Shown: piece by piece, positions 1-5,308 of the stretch | Numbering within the stretch: position 1 is the stretch's first letter | Layout: each line of letters starts with the position of its first letter | From: Chloroflexota bacterium | Lineage (GTDB): Bacteria; Chloroflexota; Dehalococcoidia; UBA2979 | Reading direction: 5' to 3' | DNA length: 5,308 nucleotides | Assembly: GCA_016875695.1 (NCBI GenBank) | Contig: VGPB01000132.1 | Location: forward strand, 1 to 5,308 | Made by a program: the position numbers and the translations under genes | Notes under the pieces: generated by a model | Seen by the model: the letters and a program-made list of their open reading frames with translations, nothing else | The model's database searches: none | What the model was told of the DNA's origin: nothing

Positions 1-2
1 AG

Positions 3-602
3 TACGTGCGCGCGTTCGCGGCACGCGGCGCGTACGCGCTGGGCTGCGACATCGAGGCGCCGCGGCTGGCCGAGGCGCAGCGGCGCGGCAGCACGCGCGT
101 GCTGTGCGCGGCGGGCGAGGCGCTGCCGTTCGCCACAGGGGCGCTGGACGTGATAGTGCTGAACGAGGTGCTGGAGCACGTGCAGGACGATCGCGCGGCG
201 ATGCGCGAGGTGGCGCGCGCGCTCGCGCCGGGCGGCATCGCAATCGTGTTCGCGCCGAACCAGCTGTATCCGTTCGAGACGCATGGCGTGTACGTGCGCC
301 GCCGTTACGTGTTCGGTAACGTGCCGCTCGTGAACTGGCTGCCGCGCAGGGTGCGCAACCGGCTGGTGCCGCACGCACGCGCGTACGGTGCGCGCGACAT
401 CGAGCGCGTCACGGCGGCGTCCGGGCTGCGCCTGCTCGCACACCACTACGTGTATCCGGGATTCGACAACGTCGCGGTGCGTTCGCCCCGGACCGCGCGC
501 GTGCTGCGCGCCGTGTGCTACCGCGCGGAGCACGCACGCCTGTGGAGCCGTTTTGGGCTCTCGCACCTGCTGGTGCTGCGGCGGGAGGAAGGCACGCCAT
601 GA
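3..602 (+). CDS. class I SAM-dependent methyltransferase, 5'-truncated by window edge
   Basis: This is the C-terminal 199 residues of a Rossmann-fold methyltransferase of the Methyltransf_11 type, predicted to move a methyl group from SAM to an unknown acceptor. The frame is open to the left edge. The first visible residues (YVRAFAARG) are what normally follows the glycine-rich motif I, so the GTG at position 6 is not the start. Visible motifs, counting from the Y at position 3: the acidic end of strand 2 (CDIE, 15-18) that would bind the SAM ribose; GEALPF (38-43); LDVIVLNEVLEHV (48-60); and REVARALAPGGIAIVFAPN (68-86). A PFETHG segment (90-95) follows, which I recall from methyltransferases of surface polysaccharide and lipid pathways. 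The C-terminal third is Arg-rich. The TGA stop overlaps the ATG of the PBP gene (ATGA), which suggests an operon. The substrate cannot be read from the sequence. Confidence 0.9.
   Translation, partial: YVRAFAARGAYALGCDIEAPRLAEAQRRGSTRVLCAAGEALPFATGALDVIVLNEVLEHVQDDRAAMREVARALAPGGIAIVFAPNQLYPFETHGVYVRRRYVFGNVPLVNWLPRRVRNRLVPHARAYGARDIERVTAASGLRLLAHHYVYPGFDNVAVRSPRTARVLRAVCYRAEHARLWSRFGLSHLLVLRREEGTP
583..592 (+). promoter_or_regulatory. Shine-Dalgarno sequence for the PBP gene
   Basis: GGGAGGAAGG lies inside the end of the methyltransferase gene. Its GGAGG core (584-588) ends ten bases before the ATG at 599. It is the clearest ribosome binding site in the window. It fixes the PBP start at 599 rather than at the in-frame upstream codon at 515, which would place 28 extra non-family residues before the membrane anchor. 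The overlapping ATGA and the strong site fit coupled translation. Confidence 0.8.
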
Positions 603-3600
603 CCGCCTCGGCGATCGCGCGCCGACGCCGGCGTGGGCGCGGCAAGGGCGTGGGGCCTGCGCGGCGCTTCTGGCTGTCGCTCGGCGCGCTGCTGGCGACC
701 ATCGGGCTGCTGGGGCTCGCGGCGGCGCTGGGCACGGGGCTGTTCGCGCTCGACCACTACCGCGTGTACGCGGACGGCGTGGTGCCGCCGGAGCAGCTGT
801 TGGCCGAGCTGCCGCGCGGGGGCGCGCTGATCTACGACCGCAACAGGGTGTTACTGTACGAGTTCGTCGACGAGTTCGGGGGGTTGCGGCGCCCAGTGAC
901 GCTGGCCGAGATCTCCCCGCACCTGAAGGCGGCGACGATCGCAACGGAAGACGCGAGCTTCTACTCCAACAACGGGCTGAACACGCGCGGGTTGCTACGC
1001 GCGACGTGGGAGAACTTCAGCCCGTTCGGGGGGGACGTGTTCTCGGGCAGCGGCGGCTCGTCGATCACGCAGCAGCTGGCGAAGAACGTGTACATCCCGC
1101 AGGCGGAGCGCACGCAGCGCAACGTGGACCGCAAGCTGCGCGAGACGGTGATCGCGCTGGAACTGACGAAGCGCTACTCGAAGGACCAGATCCTCGAGTG
1201 GTACCTGAACTCGATCTCGTACGGCGGCATTTACGTGGGCATCCAGGCGGCGGCGCTAGGGTACTTCGGCAAGCCGGCGGCGGAGCTGACGCTAGCGGAG
1301 TCGGCGCTGCTTGCGGGCATTCCGCAATCGCCGTTCGCGTACGAGCCGATCCAGAACCCGGAGCGCGCGAAGGCGCGGCAGCAGGACGTGCTGGGGATCA
1401 TGGTGCGCCACGGCGCGATCACGCAGGCGGAGGCGAACGTGGCGTCCGCGGAGAAGCTGGTGTTCCAGACGGCGCGGTTCGACATCGACGCGCCGCACTT
1501 CGTGCTCGGCCCGGTGGCGCAGGAACTGGAGGCGCGGTTCGGAGCGCGCGCGCTGTACCAGGCCGGGCTGGAGGTGGTGACCACGCTCGACACGCGCCTG
1601 CAGCGGGCAGGCGAGGCCGCGCTAGAGCAGTACATCAGCGAGTTCGAGGTCACGGCGAACGGGCACAACGGCGCGCTGATGGCGATGGACCCGAACACGG
1701 GCCAAATCCTGACGTACATCGGCAGCCGGGACTACTTTCGCGACGATATCCAGGGGCGGAACAACAACATCACGGCGCTGAACTCGCCGGGCTCGACGCT
1801 GAAGCCGTTCACGTACATCAGCGCGTTCCAGCAAGGGTGGGGCACGGGGACGGCGATCATCGACTCGCCGGTGCGGGAGCTGGACCCGTCGACGGGCCAG
1901 CCGTTCTCGCCGCGCAACCCGAATGGGACGTACAACGGGATCGTGACGGCGGCGAGCTCGCTGGGCAACTCGCTGAACGTGCCGGCGTTCAAGGCGATCA
2001 TCTTCGCGGGCGTGCCGAACGTAGTGAACCTGCTGAAGCAGGCCGGGCTGACGACGCTGAACGACCCGCGCGGCTACGGCCCCGCGCTCACGCTAGGCGG
2101 CGCCGACATCCGCCTCGACGACCTGACGATCGCGTACAGTTCGCTGGCGGCGGGGGGCGTGCTGCGGGGGCAGCAGCCGGTGACGCCGCACAGAGCGGGC
2201 GAGCGCACGATCGATCCGGTGGTACTGCTGAAGGTGACGGACGCGGACGGGCGCGTGCTGCACGAGACGAAACAGCCGGCGGAGCGGCGGATCATGAGCG
2301 CGGCGTATCCGTACATGGTGTCGGCGATCATGTCGGACGCGCAGCACACGTGCATCACGTTCAACTGCGCGGGGCTGAGCATACCGGGTCGCGTCTCGGC
2401 GGCGAAGACGGGCACGAGCGAGCCGTTCGAGAACTCCCGCGCGATCGGTGAGACGTGGACCTTTGGCTACACGCCGGACCTGGTGGCCGGCACCTGGGCG
2501 GGCAACTCGGACAACTCGCCGATGCAGAGCATCGTGTCGACGTCGATCTCGTGGCGTGCGTGGCGCGACTTCATGGTGGCGGCGCACCGCATCCTGAAGC
2601 TGCCGGACAAGCCGTTCGCGCGGCCGGCGAACGTGGAGGATCGCGAGGTGTGCTGGCCGTCGGGCAAGCTGCCCACGGACGCGTGCCCCAGCAACCACCG
2701 CTACCGCTCGCTGTTCGCCAGCGACGCGATCCCCTCGAACCGCCATGCGCTGGCGAAGATCTCGGACACGTGGTGGCAGAAGCTGCGCATCGACACGCGC
2801 AGCGGACTCGTGGCGGCGGCCGACACGCCCGCGCAGTACGTGCGCGAGGAGGTGCGGCTCGTCTTCCCGAAGGAGGAGCTGGAGGCGTGGCCGGGGCTGC
2901 GCGAGTGGGCGTACGAAGCAGGCCTAGGCGGCGCGCTCGCGCCGGGTGCGGACAGCGCGGAGGCGGCGAGCTTCGTGAGAATCGCGACGCCGGGGGAGAA
3001 CCAGCCGGTGAGCGGGCAGCTCGCGATCGTGGGGCGGGCGGCGTCGCCGGACTTCCAGCGGTACGTGCTGGAGTGGGGACGCGGCGTGCAGCCGACGAAC
3101 TGGGTGCAGCTGAACGCGCAGCAGACGAGCGTGCTGGGCGGGCCGCTGGGCACGTGGGACACGCGGCTGGTGGAGAACGGCCCGTACATGCTGCGCGTGC
3201 GCCTGGTGGACGCGAAGCGCGGCGAGCTGCGCACGGCGATCCCGGTGATCGTGGTGAACGCGGGTGGCTCGACGCCAGGCCTGAGTGCGACGACGCCGGG
3301 CGCGCGCGCGGAGCCCGTGGCGGTGATCACGACACCGAGCGAGGGCGCCGTGATCTCGGGTCCGACCGTGGTCACCGGCATCGCCACGGCGGGCCAACTG
3401 CTCGACATCACGCTCGAGGTCGGGGCCGGCGCGCGGCCATCGCAGTGGACGGTGCTGCGCAACGACACGACGCCGGTCGCGAACGGGCCGCTCGGCATCT
3501 TCGACCCGGTGGGGCTGAGCGAGGGCCTGCACACGCTGCGCCTGACGGTGCGCGACCGCGTGCTGGGCGCGGCGGAGACGAGCATCGTGGTGACGATGCG

Positions 3601-3610
3601 CCGCCGCTAG
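599..3610 (+). CDS. class A penicillin-binding protein (PBP1A-type, GT51 plus transpeptidase) with two C-terminal Ig-like domains
   Basis: This is a complete 1003-residue bifunctional peptidoglycan synthase. It polymerises lipid II into glycan strands and cross-links the stem peptides outside the membrane. An Arg/Lys-rich N-terminus (9-23) precedes one membrane anchor (about 24-51), giving N-in topology. The GT51 domain has E117-D118..F121...G126 (catalytic E117; N124 where many families have H), GGSSITQQLAKN (152-163), RKLRE (178-182, probable second catalytic E182) and ILEWYLN (198-204). The transpeptidase has S399-T-L-K402 (acylated Ser399), S458-L-N460 and K603-T-G-T606. About 170 residues later come two Ig-like domains (792-887 and 906-1001) joined by a Gly/Ser/Thr/Pro linker. 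The only four cysteines (585, 590, 685, 696) are all extracytoplasmic. The length exceeds a typical 700-850-residue PBP1A because of the tail. The gene overlaps the methyltransferase gene by four bases and converges on the peptidase gene. The family call is nearly certain; the role of the tail is inferred as wall or protein binding. Confidence 0.97.
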   Translation: MTASAIARRRRRGRGKGVGPARRFWLSLGALLATIGLLGLAAALGTGLFALDHYRVYADGVVPPEQLLAELPRGGALIYDRNRVLLYEFVDEFGGLRRPVTLAEISPHLKAATIATEDASFYSNNGLNTRGLLRATWENFSPFGGDVFSGSGGSSITQQLAKNVYIPQAERTQRNVDRKLRETVIALELTKRYSKDQILEWYLNSISYGGIYVGIQAAALGYFGKPAAELTLAESALLAGIPQSPFAYEPIQNPERAKARQQDVLGIMVRHGAITQAEANVASAEKLVFQTARFDIDAPHFVLGPVAQELEARFGARALYQAGLEVVTTLDTRLQRAGEAALEQYISEFEVTANGHNGALMAMDPNTGQILTYIGSRDYFRDDIQGRNNNITALNSPGSTLKPFTYISAFQQGWGTGTAIIDSPVRELDPSTGQPFSPRNPNGTYNGIVTAASSLGNSLNVPAFKAIIFAGVPNVVNLLKQAGLTTLNDPRGYGPALTLGGADIRLDDLTIAYSSLAAGGVLRGQQPVTPHRAGERTIDPVVLLKVTDADGRVLHETKQPAERRIMSAAYPYMVSAIMSDAQHTCITFNCAGLSIPGRVSAAKTGTSEPFENSRAIGETWTFGYTPDLVAGTWAGNSDNSPMQSIVSTSISWRAWRDFMVAAHRILKLPDKPFARPANVEDREVCWPSGKLPTDACPSNHRYRSLFASDAIPSNRHALAKISDTWWQKLRIDTRSGLVAAADTPAQYVREEVRLVFPKEELEAWPGLREWAYEAGLGGALAPGADSAEAASFVRIATPGENQPVSGQLAIVGRAASPDFQRYVLEWGRGVQPTNWVQLNAQQTSVLGGPLGTWDTRLVENGPYMLRVRLVDAKRGELRTAIPVIVVNAGGSTPGLSATTPGARAEPVAVITTPSEGAVISGPTVVTGIATAGQLLDITLEVGAGARPSQWTVLRNDTTPVANGPLGIFDPVGLSEGLHTLRLTVRDRVLGAAETSIVVTMRRR
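2972..3601 (+). repeat. two tandem Ig-like domains at the PBP C-terminus (protein-level repeat)
   Basis: Residues 792-887 and 906-1001 of the PBP align with each other. Shared positions follow the pattern I-x-TP......SG.....G-x-A........LE-x-G-x-G-x-x-P-x-x-W...L, then V-x-x-GPLG...D...L...G...LR..V.D...G and a final hydrophobic strand. The copies are diverged at the residue level, so this is an old duplication, not a recent DNA repeat. An 18-residue linker rich in G, S, T and P (888-905) separates them. The alternating hydrophobic strands and the conserved W resemble all-beta Ig or fibronectin-III-like modules. The exact family was not searched. Confidence 0.75.
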
Positions 3611-3661
3611 CGGCGGGCACCGGTGCGCACAGCGGCGCTACTCGCGCGCGAGCAGCGCCGC
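3601..3661. terminator. chain of three palindromes at a convergent gene junction, probable bidirectional terminator
   Basis: Three inverted repeats lie end to end. The first, 3601-3616, is a perfect 16-bp palindrome (CCGCCGCTAGCGGCGG) that contains the PBP stop codon. The second, 3617-3626, is the perfect 10-mer GCACCGGTGC. The third, 3632-3661, has 8-bp arms GCGGCGCT (3632-3639) and AGCGCCGC (3654-3661). These enclose one A/C mismatch and then the self-complementary CTCGCGCGCGAG, and the repeat covers the peptidase stop codon. The stop codons are only 27 bases apart. No U-tract follows on either strand, so this would be a U-less hairpin type as proposed for other GC-rich bacteria. The structure is seen; the function is inferred. 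Confidence 0.5.
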
Positions 3662-4750
3662 GACCTCGGCGCGCGTGGTGACGCCGCGCGTAAGCGCGGC
3701 GAAGCGCGCGAGCGAGCCGGCGCGCGCGCGCAGCTCGCGTAGCTGCCCGCCGAGGGGGTCCACCGAGTCCGCGCGCGCGGCGTACGTGCCGTACCAGGCG
3801 AAATAGGCCTGGTTGAGGCGGCGGATGCGCACGCCGCTCGCGGCAAGCTCGAGGCGCACGACCTCCATGCGCGCCTCGGCGAGTTCGACGTCGCCACTCG
3901 CGAGCAGCGCGTCGGCCTCGGTACGCAGCTCGCGGAGCACGCGATCGACGTCGACCTGTGCGGCGGGCCCCGGCGTGCGGGCAGCGGTAGGCGGCGGCTC
4001 GCCCCAGCGCTCGAGCACACGCGCGGCGATCTCGTCGCCCACGAGGTCGGCGACGGTCTCGTTGATGGTGGCGGCATCGGTGTCGCGTGGGTACGCGCGC
4101 CCGAGCGGGTACAGCGCGAGGTAGTGGTGCACCCACTCGTGCGCGACGGTTGCCACAGTCTCACGATAGCTGCCGCCGAGGTCGACGACGGCGGGATACG
4201 TCGCGAACCCGCCGGTGCCGACGACGAGCGCGGAGCGCCGCGGGGGCGTGCCCTCGGTGCGCCGCTCGAGGCTCGCGGCCGCCTCGACGTCGAGGTCCGG
4301 GCGCTGCGTCTCCACGCGCAGGCGCTCGATGCGCTCGCGCGAGGAGACGACGAGCGCGCGCGGCGACTCGGTGAGCTCGACATCCACGGGCGGCAGGACG
4401 CCGCCGAGCGGCGGCCCGGGCCAGCCGAGGCCGAGCTCGCGCAGCACGGCGTCGACGCGGCCCTCGAGGACGGCCTCGACGTCGTTCTCGAGCGCGCGCA
4501 TGGCGGGGCCGTTGCGGTCAGCGGTGGCGAAGTAGCGCGCGAGCGCGTCGTTGGCGTCGGGCGCGTCGCGCCACGGTGTGCCGGCGGCGTGCAGCCACTT
4601 GTTGGGCAGCGTCGCAAGCTCCCAGCGCAGCACGTCGAAGCGGTCGCCGCGGCTCGCGTCGCTCCAGGCGAAGAGCGCGAGGCCGAGCGCGACGGTGATC
4701 GCGAACGCGATCAGTCCGGCCGCCACCGAGCGCTGCATGAAGCGACGCAT
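3638..4750 (-). CDS. membrane-anchored putative zinc metallopeptidase (HExxH...NExxxD, gluzincin-like)
   Basis: The gene encodes 370 residues from the ATG at 4750. A short basic N-terminus (MRRFMQRS) and one hydrophobic helix (about 8-30) predict a protein anchored with its catalytic part outside. The core reads VAHEWVHHYL, giving zinc ligands H204 and H208 and catalytic E205. A 22-residue gap leads to INETVADLVGDE, giving a likely third ligand E231 and D235. This HExxH plus NExxxD layout is that of thermolysin-like (MA(E)) gluzincins. A predicted edge strand (ALVVGTGGFATYPAVV, 174-189) sits before the active helix, as in such enzymes. The C-terminal part is helical, with a conserved-looking LNQAYFAWYGTYAA stretch (312-325). 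I recall a similar Asn-rich helix in a putative aminopeptidase family (PF10023), but the match is weak. The protein has no cysteine. A TTG at 4780 in the same frame would add ten residues; the ATG is preferred because of the -10 box placed six bases before it. The substrate is unknown. Confidence 0.85.
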   Translation of the reverse strand: MRRFMQRSVAAGLIAFAITVALGLALFAWSDASRGDRFDVLRWELATLPNKWLHAAGTPWRDAPDANDALARYFATADRNGPAMRALENDVEAVLEGRVDAVLRELGLGWPGPPLGGVLPPVDVELTESPRALVVSSRERIERLRVETQRPDLDVEAAASLERRTEGTPPRRSALVVGTGGFATYPAVVDLGGSYRETVATVAHEWVHHYLALYPLGRAYPRDTDAATINETVADLVGDEIAARVLERWGEPPPTAARTPGPAAQVDVDRVLRELRTEADALLASGDVELAEARMEVVRLELAASGVRIRRLNQAYFAWYGTYAARADSVDPLGGQLRELRARAGSLARFAALTRGVTTRAEVAALLARE

Positions 4751-4764
4751 ACGGCGAGCGTATG
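4748..4764. promoter_or_regulatory. dyad over the peptidase start codon and -10 box, candidate operator
   Basis: CATACG (4748-4753) and CGTATG (4759-4764) are perfect inverted 6-bp arms around GCGAG. The dyad covers the ATG of the peptidase gene and its TAnnnT box. An AT-containing perfect dyad is uncommon in such GC-rich sequence. It could bind a dimeric repressor, or it could be a by-product of the -10 box and start codon. No regulator gene is visible in the window. Confidence 0.35.
4757..4762 (-). promoter_or_regulatory. -10 box (TACGCT) of a probable leaderless promoter for the peptidase gene
   Basis: Read on the minus strand, TACGCT is followed by six bases (CGCCGT) and then ATG at 4750. 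Transcription would therefore begin at or next to the A of the start codon. It fits the minimal TAnnnT rule but matches TATAAT at only three positions. There is no Shine-Dalgarno sequence before the ATG. A TTGAGC at 4780-4775 resembles a -35 box, but the 12-base spacing is too short for a standard promoter. Confidence 0.4.
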
Positions 4765-4783
4765 GGACCGCCGGGCTCAACGG

Positions 4784-4789
4784 TATAGT
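4784..4789 (+). promoter_or_regulatory. -10 box (TATAGT) of a probable leaderless promoter for the RDD-like gene
   Basis: TATAGT matches the TATAAT consensus at five of six positions and stands out in GC-rich surroundings. Six bases (TGTGCG) separate it from ATG at 4796, so the predicted transcript starts at the start codon. No Shine-Dalgarno sequence precedes the ATG. No convincing -35 box is seen about 17 bases upstream. A weak CAAC/GTTG dyad (4778-4791) surrounds the box. Confidence 0.55.
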
Positions 4790-4795
4790 TGTGCG

Positions 4796-5308
4796 ATGGT
4801 GAACGCGGGCTGCGCCGAGCCCTCGCGCGACGCACGCCGGCCGAAGCGACGTGCCGCGGCAGCGGCGTGCGCGTACGACCTCGCGACACTGACCGCGCTG
4901 CTAGGCGCGGGTGCGCTGCTGGGGGCACTGTGGCTACTCACGCGCACGGAGGGCGGCCGGCTGGATGCGCCCGCGGCCGATGCGGTGGTTGTGGCGACGC
5001 TGTACGCCGCGCTACTGCCCGCCTGGGCGGCGATGCAGGGTCACGCGTTGTGGGCGCGCGGCCGCACGGCCGGCGGGTCGCGCCTGGGGCTGGCGCCGAC
5101 GGTGTTCGCGAGTGCGGGCGCACGGGCGCGCTGGCTGGCGCTGCACCCGGCGCTGCTGCCCGCGTGGTGGTGGCTGCTGCTGGCGGTGCTGGTGGCGGGG
5201 GCGTGGGACATCGCGTGGGCGGTGGCGGCGCTAGGCGCGCTGGTGCACGTGCTGGCGCTCGCCTCGGCGCTGCTCGCGCTCGCCCAGCCCGGCGCGACGC
5301 CGCTGCAC
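4796..5308 (+). CDS. RDD-like multi-spanning membrane protein, 3'-truncated by window edge
   Basis: The frame from ATG 4796 stays open for 171 codons to the right edge, with strong G/C preference at third positions. The N-terminus is basic (RDARRPKRR, 11-19), then R-x-x-A-x-x-x-x-x-x-D around 19-28 leads into a first hydrophobic segment (about 28-49). A second segment (about 61-80) is followed by a GHALWARGRTAGGSRLGL stretch (82-99). Two further hydrophobic segments (about 119-136 and 138-163) include a WWW run (124-126). The Arg/Asp start of helix 1 and the GRT-x-G-x-x-LGL loop after helix 2 resemble the RDD domain family, proteins of mostly unknown or transport-related role. The Lys usual in the family's G-x-T-x-G-K loop is Gly here (G94). 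Assignment as a membrane protein gene is strong; the RDD label is moderate. It is divergent from the peptidase gene and probably translated from a leaderless mRNA. Confidence 0.7.
   Translation, partial: MVNAGCAEPSRDARRPKRRAAAAACAYDLATLTALLGAGALLGALWLLTRTEGGRLDAPAADAVVVATLYAALLPAWAAMQGHALWARGRTAGGSRLGLAPTVFASAGARARWLALHPALLPAWWWLLLAVLVAGAWDIAWAVAALGALVHVLALASALLALAQPGATPLH

Noticed and set aside
1028..1034. Run of seven G in the PBP gene as a phase-variation tract or sequencing error
   Set aside because: The reading frame and the GT51 motifs continue correctly on both sides, and such runs are expected at this GC level.
388..2451. Long open frame on the plus strand (687 codons) overlapping the methyltransferase and PBP genes
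   Set aside because: Its translation is Arg/Ala/Gly-rich low-complexity sequence without motifs. It runs in another frame of a clear PBP gene, as expected when stop codons are rare at high GC.
2701..3585. Minus-strand open frame of 294 codons antisense to the PBP tail
   Set aside because: The Ser/Pro/Arg-rich translation lacks recognisable motifs and mirrors the codon bias of the opposite strand.
2455..3681. Plus-strand open frame of 408 codons over the 3' half of the PBP gene
   Set aside because: It is a frame shadow with biased Arg/Gly/Ala content and no domain. The PBP frame has all the conserved motifs.
3408..4617. Two Arg/Ala-rich minus-strand open frames overlapping the peptidase gene
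   Set aside because: They lie in the other frames of the peptidase gene, which has the zinc motifs and a membrane anchor. They have extreme Arg/Ser composition.
4751..4780. TTG at 4780 as start of the peptidase gene
   Set aside because: It is possible but less likely. It would add ten residues ahead of the basic anchor and would put the -10 box inside the gene. No Shine-Dalgarno sequence precedes it.
4518..4928. Minus-strand open frame across the divergent promoter region
   Set aside because: It overlaps the peptidase gene out of frame and the RDD-like gene on the other strand. It is Arg/Ala-rich with no motif.

Overview
This is a very GC-rich bacterial fragment (roughly 70% G+C, most codons ending in G or C). 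It holds four protein genes with little space between them. No RNA genes, insertion sequences, CRISPR arrays or attachment sites were seen. The most likely source is a Chloroflexota (possibly Dehalococcoidia-like) bacterium. The clues are a class A penicillin-binding protein (PBP) with an N instead of H in the first glycosyltransferase motif, its two C-terminal Ig-like domains ending in G-x-LG-x-x-D...LR-type motifs, and -10 boxes placed for leaderless transcripts. This assignment is inferred from recalled family features, not from a search.

Left part (1-3610, + strand): the 3' part of a class I SAM-dependent methyltransferase gene is cut by the left edge. It overlaps by ATGA the start of a complete 1003-residue bifunctional peptidoglycan synthase (class A PBP). 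The overlap and a strong Shine-Dalgarno sequence inside the methyltransferase gene point to one operon with coupled translation. The PBP shows all GT51 and transpeptidase active-site motifs, followed by two tandem Ig-like domains.

Middle (3601-3661): the PBP gene and the next gene converge with 27 bases between stop codons. The junction holds three consecutive palindromes, two of which include a stop codon, and probably forms a bidirectional U-less terminator.

Right part (3638-5308): a minus-strand gene encodes a membrane-anchored protein with a thermolysin-like zinc site (HExxH and NExxxD). It is divergent from a plus-strand gene for an RDD-like membrane protein that runs off the right edge. 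The two ATGs are 45 bases apart. Each is preceded by a TAnnnT box exactly six bases upstream, so both mRNAs may be leaderless. A 17-bp dyad covers the start codon and -10 box of the peptidase gene and is a candidate operator.

Functionally, the PBP builds the cell wall, and the peptidase is predicted to act at the outer face of the membrane. Any link of the peptidase or the RDD protein to the cell wall rests only on proximity. The best candidates for something undescribed are the peptidase with its divergent membrane partner, and the compact leaderless divergent promoter.
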